Of a stretch of 64,000 bases of DNA, positions 25,288 through 34,363 are shown one piece after another (the first letter of the stretch is position 1; each line of letters begins with the position of its first letter). Position numbers and translations under genes: made by a program. Under the pieces are notes generated by a model that saw only the letters and a list, made by a program, of their open reading frames with translations, was not told where the DNA came from and made no database searches. Source of the stretch: an uncultured Bacteroides sp. (GTDB lineage Bacteria > Bacteroidota > Bacteroidia > Bacteroidales > Bacteroidaceae); NCBI GenBank assembly GCA_949288715.1, contig CASELH010000001.1, positions 46,202-110,201 of the forward strand, written 5' to 3'.

Positions 25288-26298
25288 TTACTTGCTGAGG
25301 GCCAACGCTACGTTTACGGCGCAAGCCACGGTGCAGCCTACCATCGGGTTGTTGCCGATGCCCAGGAAGCCCATCATTTCTACGTGAGCGGGTACTGAGC
25401 TGGAGCCTGCAAACTGGGCGTCGCTGTGCATGCGGCCCATAGTGTCAGTCATGCCATAGCTGGCGGGACCGGCGGCCATGTTGTCCGGGTGCAGTGTGCG
25501 TCCCGTGCCACCACCGCTGGCTACCGAGAAGTAAGGCTTGCCGGCCAGCACGCGTTCCTTCTTGTAAGTTCCGGCTACGGGGTGCTGGAAGCGGGTGGGG
25601 TTGGTAGAGTTACCCGTGATGGATACGTCCACATTCTCGTGCCACATGATGGCTACGCCTTCGCGCACGTCGTCGGCACCGTAGCATTTCACTTTGGCGC
25701 GGGGACCGTCGGAGTAGGGAGTCTCCTTCACGATTTTGAGCTCGCCTGTGAAGTAGTCGAACTCTGTCTGAACGTAAGTAAAGCCATTGATGCGGCTGAT
25801 AATCATGGCAGCGTCCTTGCCCAGTCCGTTCAGGATGCAGCGCAGGGGGTTCTTGCGCACCTTGTTGGCCATCTCGGCAATCTTGATGGCACCTTCGGCA
25901 GCGGCAAATGACTCGTGTCCGGCCAGGAAGGCGAAGCATTGAGTCTCTTCGCGCAGCAGGCGTGCAGCCAGGTTGCCGTGGCCCAAGCCTACCTTACGGT
26001 CGTCGGCAACGGAGCCGGGGATGCAGAAGGCCTGAAGGCCGATACCGATGGCTTCGGCAGCGTCGGCGGCGTTGGTGCAACCTTTCTTCAGGGCGATGGC
26101 GCAACCTACCACGTAGGCCCACTTGGCGTTTTCGAAGCAGATGCCTTGCGTTTCTTGGCAAGTGAGGTAGGGGTCGAGGCCTGCGGCGTCACAGATGGCA
26201 TTAGCCTCTTCGATGTCTTTGATGCCGTTCGCGTTCAACGCGGCAAGTATTTGCTTGATACGGCGGTCTTGGCTTTCAAATTGTACGGGTCTAATCAT
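25288..26298 (-). CDS. GGGtGRT protein (conserved, function unknown)
   Basis: 336 residues, no signal peptide, cytoplasmic. Named for the motif GGGTGRT, here at residues 262-268 (ASGGGTGRTLHPDN). It is cysteine-rich, with cysteines near residues 36, 47, 54, 66, 74, 92, 121, 154 and 205, several spaced like metal or Fe-S ligands. The C-terminal GNNPMVGCTVACAVNVALA is glycine/cysteine rich. It follows a NifU/SufU-like gene by 15 bp, a pairing I recall from other anaerobes. The role may involve an iron-sulfur or redox cofactor, but this is inference only. Confidence 0.9.
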   Translation of the reverse strand: MIRPVQFESQDRRIKQILAALNANGIKDIEEANAICDAAGLDPYLTCQETQGICFENAKWAYVVGCAIALKKGCTNAADAAEAIGIGLQAFCIPGSVADDRKVGLGHGNLAARLLREETQCFAFLAGHESFAAAEGAIKIAEMANKVRKNPLRCILNGLGKDAAMIISRINGFTYVQTEFDYFTGELKIVKETPYSDGPRAKVKCYGADDVREGVAIMWHENVDVSITGNSTNPTRFQHPVAGTYKKERVLAGKPYFSVASGGGTGRTLHPDNMAAGPASYGMTDTMGRMHSDAQFAGSSSVPAHVEMMGFLGIGNNPMVGCTVACAVNVALALSK

Positions 26299-26313
26299 AT
26301 CTGTGTCCTCCTT

Positions 26314-27015
26314 TTATTCTTTACGTGGGTCAATGTATTTTACTGCTCCCTGTTCGGGTTTGAAGCGGCCATAGGTGCCGGTCACTGCCTTGAGTGCCTC
26401 GTTGGCGTCTTTGCCGGCCTTAACCTGCTCCATGAACTTGCCCATGTGGACGTATTCGTAGCCGATGACTTCGTTGTCCTTGTCGAGGGCCATGCGGGTG
26501 ATGTAGCCTTCGGTCAGCTCCAAGTAGCGTGTGCCCTTGGCCAGCGTGCCGTAGAGGGTGCCCACCTGGCTGCGGAGTCCCTTGCCCAGGTCTTCGAGGC
26601 CGGCGCCAATCATCAGGCCGCCTTCGGAGAAGGCCGACTGAGTGCGTCCGTACACAATCTGCAGGAACAGTTCGCGCATGGCTGTGTTGATGGCGTCGCA
26701 TACGAGGTCGGTGTTCAGGGCTTCGAGGATAGTCTTGCCCGGGAGGATTTCGGATGCCATGGCGGCGGAGTGGGTCATGCCCGAGCAGCCGATGGTCTCG
26801 ACGAGTGCTTCTTGAATGACGCCCTGCTTCACGTTCAGTGTCAGCTTGCAGGCGCCCTGCTGGGGAGCGCACCAGCCGATGCCGTGCGTCAAGCCCGAGA
26901 TGTCAACTATTTCTTTCGCTTTTACCCATTTACCTTCTTCGGGTATTGGAGCCGGTCCGTGGTTGGGACCCTTCTTTACAACACACATGTGTTCAACTTC
27001 GTGTGAATAAGTCAT
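26314..27015 (-). CDS. NifU/SufU-like iron-sulfur scaffold-type protein
   Basis: 233 residues. Cysteines sit in contexts like the SufU/IscU ligand positions: HGIGWCAPQQGACKL, ETIGCSGMTHSAAMAS and NTDLVCDAINTAM. The middle and C-terminal parts (QIVYGRTQSAFSEGGLMIGAGLEDLGKG, YEYVHMGKFM) are not part of standard scaffolds and look specific to the GGGtGRT-associated subfamily. First gene of the pair, with a promoter at 27083-27090 and a leader hairpin at 27054-27079. No other isc/suf genes are adjacent, so a general Fe-S assembly role is doubtful. Confidence 0.85.
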   Translation of the reverse strand: MTYSHEVEHMCVVKKGPNHGPAPIPEEGKWVKAKEIVDISGLTHGIGWCAPQQGACKLTLNVKQGVIQEALVETIGCSGMTHSAAMASEILPGKTILEALNTDLVCDAINTAMRELFLQIVYGRTQSAFSEGGLMIGAGLEDLGKGLRSQVGTLYGTLAKGTRYLELTEGYITRMALDKDNEVIGYEYVHMGKFMEQVKAGKDANEALKAVTGTYGRFKPEQGAVKYIDPRKE

Positions 27016-27053
27016 AATCAGCTCTTTTAGTTAGTTATAATATTATAATGTAA

Positions 27054-27079
27054 GCGGAAAGCCGCCCTGCGGTTTCCGC
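27054..27079 (-). promoter_or_regulatory. Hairpin at the 5' end of the NifU-like/GGGtGRT mRNA
   Basis: GCGGAAAGCCGC (27054-27065) can pair with GCGGTTTCCGC (27069-27079) with a single bulged G. It lies between the -7 element and the gene, so it would sit close to the mRNA 5' end. Confidence 0.55.
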
Positions 27080-27082
27080 CTG

Positions 27083-27090
27083 CAAAGTTA
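27083..27090 (-). promoter_or_regulatory. -7 element for the NifU-like/GGGtGRT operon
   Basis: Minus-strand TAACTTTG matches TAnnTTTG, about 70 bp before the start codon. No TTTG at -33 is evident. Confidence 0.55.
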
Positions 27091-27146
27091 GTCTTTTTCC
27101 ACTAACCTACAATCGGTTGGCGGGACTTTTTTCTATTGTTTAGATT

Positions 27147-27899
27147 TTATTCAACGAAAGTGCTGTAGATGTAGGTGTCGACCAGTTCCTCATGGTAGCT
27201 GGCGTCTTCTACGACCAAGCGGTAGCCGTCTAGTTGGTCAATATCTAAGTGGTCGTAGGTATCTTCGCCTTTATCCAGGAATATGTCTCTCATTACGGCA
27301 TACTCTCGATATCCCGTCCAATAGACTGAATGCTCGGTGGTAGTGGAGTAATCTAATGTTTCCTTTCCGCTCTCGTCCTCGATGATGCATCTTCCGTCTG
27401 CGGTGAACGTGAGACTGACGTTGTTCTCTTCGCCAATCCATGTGCCTATCAGCAACTCATCGTTGGGGTCGCTCCACCAGCCTCTCGCATAAGAGAAAGT
27501 GTTGCCACCCGGTGTGATGCCAGTCCAAGCTGTGGGGGTTTGAATGGTTATCTCCCATGTCCAGTTTAACGTAGTAGTCAACATGTTGCTCTCTTTATTA
27601 TACTGCCACGAGCCGAAAGTGTCGGATGATCCCACTTCGTCGCGCATTACCGTCCCATCAGGAAAGAATAGCCAGTCTGGCCGATACGTGTTGGGGCCCG
27701 TGTAGTTCCATCGGCCTATCCACAACCTGTAGTCCGCATACTTCTCGATAATCTCCTGGCTCTCCTTGTCCAAGCCTTCCGTGCCCGTCGAGGGGTTACC
27801 GGGGTCATTGGGGGTGTCGTCGTCGTCGCCCCCGCAGCTGGCGAGGCTCATGGCCATGAAGAATGTCGTGACCAATGTCCAAAGTGTTTTTGCTCTCAT
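27147..27899 (-). CDS. Surface-type lipoprotein, unknown function
   Basis: 250 residues. The signal peptide ends in a lipobox (MAMSLASC), and the Cys is followed by GGDDDDTPND, an acidic stretch like the Bacteroidetes lipoprotein export signal, so display on the outer face of the outer membrane is likely. The mature part has lipocalin-like beta segments (IGRWNYTGPNTYRPDWLFFPDGTVM, LIGTWIGEENNVSLTFTADGRC) with two repeated 'IG(R/T)W' starts, suggesting two related halves. No named family recognised. Single gene with a promoter at 27941-27948. Confidence 0.85.
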   Translation of the reverse strand: MRAKTLWTLVTTFFMAMSLASCGGDDDDTPNDPGNPSTGTEGLDKESQEIIEKYADYRLWIGRWNYTGPNTYRPDWLFFPDGTVMRDEVGSSDTFGSWQYNKESNMLTTTLNWTWEITIQTPTAWTGITPGGNTFSYARGWWSDPNDELLIGTWIGEENNVSLTFTADGRCIIEDESGKETLDYSTTTEHSVYWTGYREYAVMRDIFLDKGEDTYDHLDIDQLDGYRLVVEDASYHEELVDTYIYSTFVE

Positions 27900-27940
27900 A
27901 ATGTTAATGTTTTAAGTTAGTAATAGTTGATTTTTGAATG

Positions 27941-27948
27941 CAAAGGTA
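27941..27948 (-). promoter_or_regulatory. -7 element for the lipoprotein gene
   Basis: Minus-strand TACCTTTG, about 42 bp before the ATG. Confidence 0.55.
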
Positions 27949-27995
27949 AAATACAATTTTCATTAAAGCAAGATTAAAGAGGTAAAAAAGTTTCC

Positions 27996-28009
27996 CTGTC
28001 ACCTGTCAC
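27996..28009. repeat. 14-bp dispersed word, copy 1
   Basis: CTGTCACCTGTCAC, also found exactly at 32438-32451 and, inverted, at 40776-40789. All three are intergenic. Confidence 0.75.
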
Positions 28010-28030
28010 CTCGCGCGGACGGGGCATGCC

Positions 28031-28119
28031 TATCTCTTGCAAAGTGGCGTTCTAACCCTTGCGAAGGAGCGTTTCAACCCTCGCGTGGTGGCGTTTCAAC
28101 CCTTGCAGGCGGGAGTTTG
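28031..28119. repeat. 22-bp-period tandem array, locus 2
   Basis: The core CTTGC/CTCGC recurs at 28036, 28058, 28080 and 28102, exactly 22 bp apart, within units such as GGCGTTTCAACCCTTGC. The array fills the gap upstream of the rfbC promoter. Of the 290 bp between genes here, only this array, the 14-bp word and two promoters are recognisable. Confidence 0.85.
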
Positions 28120-28161
28120 GTCAATAAGTCCGCCCCTCTTGCATATTCCAAAAAAGACCGT

Positions 28162-28169
28162 TAACTTTG
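28162..28169 (+). promoter_or_regulatory. -7 element for rfbC-ugd
   Basis: TAACTTTG, 20 bp before the rfbC ATG. A weak -33 (CTTG) lies about 20 bp upstream. Confidence 0.55.
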
Positions 28170-28189
28170 CCCGGACAAATATTGACGAT

Positions 28190-28738
28190 ATGAATTACAT
28201 CCAGACTGAGATAGACGGCGTGTGGGTCATCGAGCCGAAAGTGTTCAGCGACGCACGCGGATATTTTATGGAAGCCTTCAAGGAGGAGGAGTTCCAGCGG
28301 GAGATTGGCCCCGTGCACTTTGTGCAAGACAATGAGTCGAAATCCACCTTCGGCGTGCTGCGCGGCCTGCACTACCAGCGCGGCGCCATGAGCCAGGCCA
28401 AGCTGGTGAGGGTGCTGCAAGGGCGGGTGCTCGATGTGGCGGTGGACTTGCGGCGGCAGTCGCCCACCTTTGGCCGCTACGTCAGCGTGGAGCTGAGCGC
28501 GGACAACAAGCGGCAGTTGTTCATCCCCCGCGGCATGGCCCACGGATTCCTGGTGCTGAGCGATGAAGCTATATTCACCTATAAGGTGGACAACGTGTAT
28601 GCCCCTCAGGCCGAGGCTTCCATCCGCTTCGACGACCCCGACCTGGGCATAGACTGGCCCGTGGCGCCCGAGCAGATGCTGCTGTCCGACAAAGACTTGC
28701 ACGGCACCGCATTCAAGAACGCAGAATATTTTGACTGA
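28190..28738 (+). CDS. rfbC: dTDP-4-dehydrorhamnose 3,5-epimerase
   Basis: 182-residue cupin-fold epimerase of dTDP-L-rhamnose synthesis. Family segments: IEPKVFSDARGYFMEAF, VQDNESKSTFGVLRGLHYQ (catalytic His region), AKLVRVLQGRVLDVAVDLR, FIPRGMAHGFLVLSDEAIFTYK with the conserved His and Tyr, and DLGIDWP. Only one base separates its stop from the ugd ATG, so these two nucleotide-sugar genes are co-expressed. The rest of the rhamnose pathway (rfbA, B, D) is not in this window. Confidence 0.95.
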   Translation: MNYIQTEIDGVWVIEPKVFSDARGYFMEAFKEEEFQREIGPVHFVQDNESKSTFGVLRGLHYQRGAMSQAKLVRVLQGRVLDVAVDLRRQSPTFGRYVSVELSADNKRQLFIPRGMAHGFLVLSDEAIFTYKVDNVYAPQAEASIRFDDPDLGIDWPVAPEQMLLSDKDLHGTAFKNAEYFD

Positions 28739-28739
28739 T

Positions 28740-30056
28740 ATGAAGATAGCTATAGTAGGAACAGGATACGTGGGCCTGGTGACGGGCACCTGCTTCGCCG
28801 AGATAGGCGTGAACGTGACGTGCGTGGACACCAACCGCGAGAAGATAGAAGCGTTGAAACAAGGCATCATCCCCATCTACGAGAACGGGCTGGAGGAGAT
28901 GGTGAACCGCAATGCCAAGGCCGGGCGGCTGACTTTTACCACCAGCCTGGAGGAGTGTCTGAACGATGTAGACGTGGTGTTCAGCGCCGTGGGCACGCCC
29001 CCCGACGAGGATGGCAGCGCCGACCTGAGCTACGTGCTGCAAGTGGCACGCACCATAGGCCGGAACATGCAGAAGTATCTGCTGGTGGTAACCAAAAGCA
29101 CCGTGCCCGTAGGCACCGCCCAGCGCGTGAAGGCCACCATTCAAGAGGAGCTGGACAAGCGTGGCTCCACGCTGACCTTCGACGTGGCCTCGAACCCCGA
29201 GTTCCTGAAAGAAGGCAATGCCGTGGCCGACTTCATGAGCCCCGACCGTGTGGTGGTGGGCGTGGATTCGGAACGGGCCAAGCAACTCATGACCAAGCTA
29301 TACAAACCCTTCCTGCTCAACAACTTCCGCGTCATCTTCATGGACATCCCCTCCGCCGAAATGACCAAGTATGCAGCCAACTCCATGCTGGCCACCCGCA
29401 TCAGCTTTATGAACGACATAGCTAACTTGTGCGAACGCGTAGGGGCAGACGTAAACATGGTGCGCGCAGGCATAGGGGCCGACACCCGCATTGGGCGCAA
29501 GTTCCTCTATCCCGGCATAGGCTATGGCGGCTCGTGCTTCCCCAAGGATGTGAAAGCCCTCATCAAGACCGCCCAACAGAACGGATGCCGCATGCGCGTG
29601 CTCGAGGCCGTGGAGGAGGTGAACGAACGGCAGAAATCCGTCCTCTTCGACAAGCTCTCGGCACACTTCGGGGGCGGGCTGAAGGGCAAGAACGTGGCTT
29701 TGTGGGGACTCTCCTTCAAGCCGGAGACCGACGATATGCGTGAGGCACCTGCCCTCGTGCTGATAGACCTGCTGCTGAAAGCGGGCTGCACCGTGCGCGC
29801 TTATGACCCCGCCGCCATGACGGAGTGCCGCCGCAGGTTGGGCGACAGCATACAGTATGCCACGGACATGTACGACGCCGTGCTCGATGCAGACGCCCTG
29901 TTGCTGCTTACGGAGTGGAAAGAGTTCCGCCTGCCCTCGTGGGCCGTGGTGAAGAAAGCCATGCGCCACCCCCTTGTGCTGGACGGCCGCAACATTTACG
30001 GAAAGAAAGATTTGGAAGAACAAGGCTTCGCCTATTCGTGCATAGGGCAACGGTGA
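28740..30056 (+). CDS. ugd: UDP-glucose 6-dehydrogenase
   Basis: 438 residues. N-terminal Rossmann motif KIAIVGTGYVGLVTGTCFAEIG, substrate region NPEFLKEGNAVADFMSPDRVVVG, and active-site Cys in GIGYGGSCFPKDVKAL, then a C-terminal UDP-binding domain with LSFKPETDDMREAPAL. It makes UDP-glucuronate for surface polysaccharides using two NAD+. The ATG at 28740 is preferred over a TTG at 28731 inside rfbC. Confidence 0.96.
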   Translation: MKIAIVGTGYVGLVTGTCFAEIGVNVTCVDTNREKIEALKQGIIPIYENGLEEMVNRNAKAGRLTFTTSLEECLNDVDVVFSAVGTPPDEDGSADLSYVLQVARTIGRNMQKYLLVVTKSTVPVGTAQRVKATIQEELDKRGSTLTFDVASNPEFLKEGNAVADFMSPDRVVVGVDSERAKQLMTKLYKPFLLNNFRVIFMDIPSAEMTKYAANSMLATRISFMNDIANLCERVGADVNMVRAGIGADTRIGRKFLYPGIGYGGSCFPKDVKALIKTAQQNGCRMRVLEAVEEVNERQKSVLFDKLSAHFGGGLKGKNVALWGLSFKPETDDMREAPALVLIDLLLKAGCTVRAYDPAAMTECRRRLGDSIQYATDMYDAVLDADALLLLTEWKEFRLPSWAVVKKAMRHPLVLDGRNIYGKKDLEEQGFAYSCIGQR

Positions 30057-30060
30057 GAGA

Positions 30061-30147
30061 AGTGATTAGGGGTTAGTGATTAGTGATTAGCTGTTAGTGA
30101 TGAGTGATTAGTGCGCATTAATCACTTATCACTCATCCGCTAATCAC

Positions 30148-30150
<3 letters not shown>
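30061..30150. repeat. 7-nt-period array folded as an inverted repeat, between convergent ugd and helicase genes
   Basis: Seven tandem heptamers from 30061: AGTGATT, AGGGGTT, AGTGATT, AGTGATT, AGCTGTT, AGTGATG, AGTGATT. The right side read on the minus strand again shows AGTGATT-like units. Strong pairing: ATGAGTGAT with ATCACTCAT plus AGTG with CACT. It reaches the helicase stop codon, so it probably acts as a bidirectional transcript end. Confidence 0.82.
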
Positions 30151-31371
<1,221 letters not shown>

Positions 31372-31400
31372 GCTATATAAATGATAATTTATCGGGGGAC

Positions 31401-31579
31401 GGCACACAGATGACACAGATGAGACAGATTTACACAGATTTTAAGGGCTTCGTCATGTATATCTGTCATTCTGAGCAACGCGAAGAATCTCCCCGAACAC
31501 ACTGGGAGATACTTTACTCCGTTCAGCATGACAAAAGAAATCTGTGGTCATCTCGTTAAATCTGTGTCATCTGTGTGCC
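31401..31579. repeat. Composite inverted-repeat element, copy 1
   Basis: The outermost 19 bp (31401-31419, GGCACACAGATGACACAGA) are perfectly inverted at 31561-31579. The outer arms are tandem 9-mers (ACACAGATG type). The inner core (31463-31532) begins CTGTCATTCTGAGC and ends in the imperfect reverse complement GTTCAGCATGAC. The same core layout occurs at 39331-39508. It lies between the divergent helicase and TlpA-like genes. No coding potential seen. Confidence 0.85.
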
Positions 31580-31734
31580 AGTTAAATTCATATCTCTCTG
31601 TTTTTGCCCGCAAAGATAGTGAAAGTGTGGCAAAATTCCTTGCTGGCGGACGGTAAAAATGCAGGCGCATGTTGTAGGATTATGCTAAACAACATAAAAA
31701 TAGAGGGCAAAAAAGTAAGAAAAATGCTTGTTTA

Positions 31735-31767
31735 TTTGGAACATGTTTTGAGAAATGCTTACCTTTG
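31735..31767 (+). promoter_or_regulatory. Promoter for the TlpA-like gene
   Basis: TTTG (31735-31738) and TACCTTTG (31760-31767), 21 bp apart. It implies a leader of about 138 nt before the ATG at 31912. Confidence 0.7.
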
Positions 31768-31773
31768 CGCCCG

Positions 31774-31911
31774 ATTTCAAGTGAAAGGCTTTGACTATCA
31801 GCCCTCTTGGGGAAACAGTAGCCAAAGCTTCAGGATAACCCCGGCCGGGAAATCGTTGTTGAGAGAAAGAATAGGCACGGCCGGGCTGAGTATTAACCAA
31901 AACCGTAGCGC
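31774..31911 (+). other. Long structured 5' leader of the TlpA-like gene
   Basis: This non-coding stretch can fold into at least two stems: AAGGCTTTG with CAAAGCTT (31785-31831 region), and CCCGGCCG (31840-31847) with CGGCCGGG (31878-31885). An apical hairpin CCCTCTTGGGG lies within the first. It matches no riboswitch consensus I know. It could be a regulatory leader or an independent small RNA. Confidence 0.45.
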
Positions 31912-32427
31912 ATGAGATATGCCAAATGGATTTCTTTAGCAGCATTGCTGTTGATATTGACGTCTTTCATGGGGAAAGACAAAGTAACTGAAGGGCTCAG
32001 CGTGGGCAACCTTGCCCCCGACTTTTGCCTGAGCGAAGGCCCGGATGCGGGCGCGCGCAAATTCCTCCTTTCCGACTACAAAGGCCGCTATGTGCTGCTC
32101 ACCTTCTGGGCGAGCTACGACGCCTCCTCGCGGCTGATGAACGCCACGTTGAACCACACGCTGCAGGCATCTTCGGCCTTAGCGGAGGACGTGGCCATGG
32201 TCTCCGTGTCGTTCGACGAATATGCTTCCGTCTTCCGCGAGACGGTGCGCAGGGATGGCATCAAGGGTGCCGCCTGCCTGGTGGAGACGGCAGGGGAGGC
32301 TTCCGACCTCTTCAAGGATTACCACCTGAACCGCGGCTTCTCCAACTACTTGCTGGACGATAAAGGCATCATCGTGGCCAAGAACCTCGATGCCACGCAG
32401 CTGAAAAAGATGATGCAGAAAAAATAG
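31912..32427 (+). CDS. TlpA/AhpC-like thioredoxin-fold protein lacking the CxxC
   Basis: 171 residues with an N-terminal hydrophobic segment (about 5-20), probably a signal peptide or anchor facing the periplasm. The thioredoxin-fold pattern is clear: VGNLAPDFCLSEG, KFLLSDYKGRYVLLTFWASYDASSRLMN, VAMVSVSFDE, YLLDDKGIIVAKNLD. In active TlpA relatives the motif reads FWAxWCxxC; here it is FWASYDASS, so both redox cysteines are replaced. It cannot do dithiol chemistry and may bind a partner or ligand instead. A 14-bp dispersed repeat starts 11 bp after the stop. Confidence 0.88.
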   Translation: MRYAKWISLAALLLILTSFMGKDKVTEGLSVGNLAPDFCLSEGPDAGARKFLLSDYKGRYVLLTFWASYDASSRLMNATLNHTLQASSALAEDVAMVSVSFDEYASVFRETVRRDGIKGAACLVETAGEASDLFKDYHLNRGFSNYLLDDKGIIVAKNLDATQLKKMMQKK

Positions 32428-32437
32428 GTGGGTGTAA

Positions 32438-32451
32438 CTGTCACCTGTCAC
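32438..32451. repeat. 14-bp dispersed word, copy 2
   Basis: CTGTCACCTGTCAC, identical to 27996-28009 and to the inverted copy at 40776-40789. It directly precedes the heptamer hairpin. Confidence 0.75.
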
Positions 32452-32456
32452 TGATT

Positions 32457-32541
32457 AAGAATGAAGAATGAAGAATCGCGCTCCGCGCAAAATGAAGAAT
32501 TTCCATGCGGCATCCTTGAGAATTCTTCATTCTTCGTTCTT
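32457..32541. repeat. 7-nt-period inverted repeat between convergent genes
   Basis: AAGAATG-type heptamers in the left arm (32457-32476) pair with 32522-32541 at 19 of 20 positions. An inner CGCG-rich mini-hairpin sits in the loop. The right arm touches the amylase stop codon. Probably a bidirectional terminator or mRNA 3' end structure. Confidence 0.82.
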
Positions 32542-34250
32542 CATTTCGGGGATTGCTTCCAACTTATTTTCAGTATCTTTACCCCGTAGCCGGGCACGGT
32601 GATGTCCGTGGCGCGGGCGGAGGTGAAGCTGATGGCCTCGTCGGCACCCGTCATGAGATCGGTGGCGGTGCAGGCTTCGAGCTGGGGCAGGCCGAGGCAG
32701 TCGAAGGCGTGCTGGGGCAGGTTGACGGCCACTGGGGCAGGTTGCGGGTCGAAGTTGGCCACGATGAGTAGGGCCTCCTTGCCGTAGTGGCGCAGGAAGG
32801 CGTATTGGCGGTGCTCGTTGAAGCGCCACCCGCCCACGTTGGCATAGGTGAGGTCGAAGAATTGCCCGTGCACAATGGCCGGCTCCTCATTGCAAAGGGT
32901 GAGGATGCGCCGGTAGGTGTCTTGCAGGTGCTGTTCGGTATCCGTCAGTAGCTTTCCGTCAAACTTTCCGCCATTCCGCCAGCGGCGCACTGTGTCTACA
33001 CACCAGTAGTCGAATATCGTAGTACGTCCGTCTCTGCCACTGAAGCCTTCGGCGTCCATCCCCCGCTCGCCAAACTCTTGTCCGAAGTACACCATCATTG
33101 GGTTAGTGTTCATGAGGGCGGATACGGCCAATGCGGGGATGGCTTTTGCGGGGTCGCCGGCAAAGAAGTCGGAGGCGATGCGCTGCTCGTCGTGATTCTC
33201 CAGGAAGTTCAGCATATTATGCTCAATGCCCGAAAGGCTTTGCCAGCAGCGGGTAATGGCTGTGGCCGACTCCTGACCGCAGATGATGGCACGCAGTGTG
33301 TCATACAGCCCCACCTTGTCATACAAGTAGTCGAACTTGCCCCGGAACAGGTAGTTGCGGTATTCGGCAGGATTGTACACCTCGGCAATGAACAACAGGC
33401 CGGGGTATTGTGCCTTGACTTGGGGTATTGCCCATTCCCAGAACTCCACGGGAACCATCTCTGCCATGTCGCACCGGAACCCATCGATGCCTTTCTCGGC
33501 CCAGAAGAGCAGGATGTCGCACATTTTATACCATGTGTCCGGCACCGGGTCGAAATGCCCGATGCCCCCGTTCAGGTAGTCCACGCCATAATTCAGCTTC
33601 ACCGTCTCATACCAGTCGTTCACCGTTGGGTAAGCGTCGAAGCGGTTGTTACCCGTGGCGCGGGCGGGCGATTCCCGGTAAGGCAAAGCGGCTGGGCCTT
33701 GCATGTCAAACTGCCCTTGCAATGCCTGGCCGGGGATGTAATAGAAATTGTTCTGCGGACTGAAAGCGAGGCCTATGTCGTCATCCTCCCCCAGCTGCTT
33801 GCCATGTCGTTGGGCATCGCTGTAGTATTGCCGCGCCACGTGGTTGGGCACGAAGTCGATGATGACGCCCAGGCCTGCACGGTGCGTGCGTTTCACCAGC
33901 AAGTCGAACTCCTTCATGCGCTCGGGCACGTCCCTGGCCAGGTCGGGGTCCACGTCGTAGTAGTCCTTAATGGCATAGGGCGAACCCGCGCGACCCTTCA
34001 CCACGGCAGGATGGTCGGGCCGGATGCCGTAGCGGCGGTAGTCGGTCTGGGTGGCATGCTCGATGATGCCGGTATACCAGACGTGGGTGGCTCCCAGTTG
34101 GTGTATCTCGTTCAAGGCCTTGCCCGTAAAGTCGGCCAGACGGCCGCAGCCGTTCTGTATGATGCTTCCACCCGGGATGCAGCTCTCATTTGTATTTCCA
34201 AACAGCCGGGTGAAGACTTGGTAGATGACGATTTTCTGGTTCTTCTCCAT
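32541..34250 (-). CDS. Alpha-amylase family (GH13) glycosidase
   Basis: 569 residues, no signal peptide, so cytoplasmic. GH13 conserved regions are present: I DFVPNHV, II GIDGFRCDMAE (nucleophile Asp), III LLFIAEVYNP (acid/base Glu) and IV FLENHDEQR (transition-state Asp). A C-terminal beta domain follows. It probably acts on alpha-1,4-glucan or maltodextrin; exact specificity is not readable. It is not beside a SusC/SusD pair here, so an internal glucan-trimming role is more likely than surface starch capture. The start at MEKNQKIVIYQVFTRLFGN is chosen, with a -7 element at 34272-34279. Confidence 0.93.
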   Translation of the reverse strand: MEKNQKIVIYQVFTRLFGNTNESCIPGGSIIQNGCGRLADFTGKALNEIHQLGATHVWYTGIIEHATQTDYRRYGIRPDHPAVVKGRAGSPYAIKDYYDVDPDLARDVPERMKEFDLLVKRTHRAGLGVIIDFVPNHVARQYYSDAQRHGKQLGEDDDIGLAFSPQNNFYYIPGQALQGQFDMQGPAALPYRESPARATGNNRFDAYPTVNDWYETVKLNYGVDYLNGGIGHFDPVPDTWYKMCDILLFWAEKGIDGFRCDMAEMVPVEFWEWAIPQVKAQYPGLLFIAEVYNPAEYRNYLFRGKFDYLYDKVGLYDTLRAIICGQESATAITRCWQSLSGIEHNMLNFLENHDEQRIASDFFAGDPAKAIPALAVSALMNTNPMMVYFGQEFGERGMDAEGFSGRDGRTTIFDYWCVDTVRRWRNGGKFDGKLLTDTEQHLQDTYRRILTLCNEEPAIVHGQFFDLTYANVGGWRFNEHRQYAFLRHYGKEALLIVANFDPQPAPVAVNLPQHAFDCLGLPQLEACTATDLMTGADEAISFTSARATDITVPGYGVKILKISWKQSPK

Positions 34251-34271
34251 ATTATATATGCTTTTTCGCAG

Positions 34272-34279
34272 CAAACATA
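34272..34279 (-). promoter_or_regulatory. -7 element for the amylase gene
   Basis: Minus-strand TATGTTTG, 21 bp before the ATG at 34250. Confidence 0.5.
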
Positions 34280-34323
34280 CAGAAAAACTTCTGAACAACC
34301 ATGTAATATCTGGGATTTTACGT

Positions 34324-34331
34324 TACCTTTG
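34324..34331 (+). promoter_or_regulatory. -7 element for the collagen-like lipoprotein gene
   Basis: TACCTTTG, about 33 bp before the first ATG (34364). This placement makes that ATG the expected start although it is out of frame with the main reading frame. Confidence 0.6.
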
Positions 34332-34363
34332 TGCGCGAATCATTAACTTTAATACATACGATT

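Noticed and set aside
31912-32427. Active thiol-disulfide oxidoreductase or peroxiredoxin
   Set aside because: The CxxC position reads DASS, and the one remaining cysteine of the N-terminal strand is not at a peroxidatic site.
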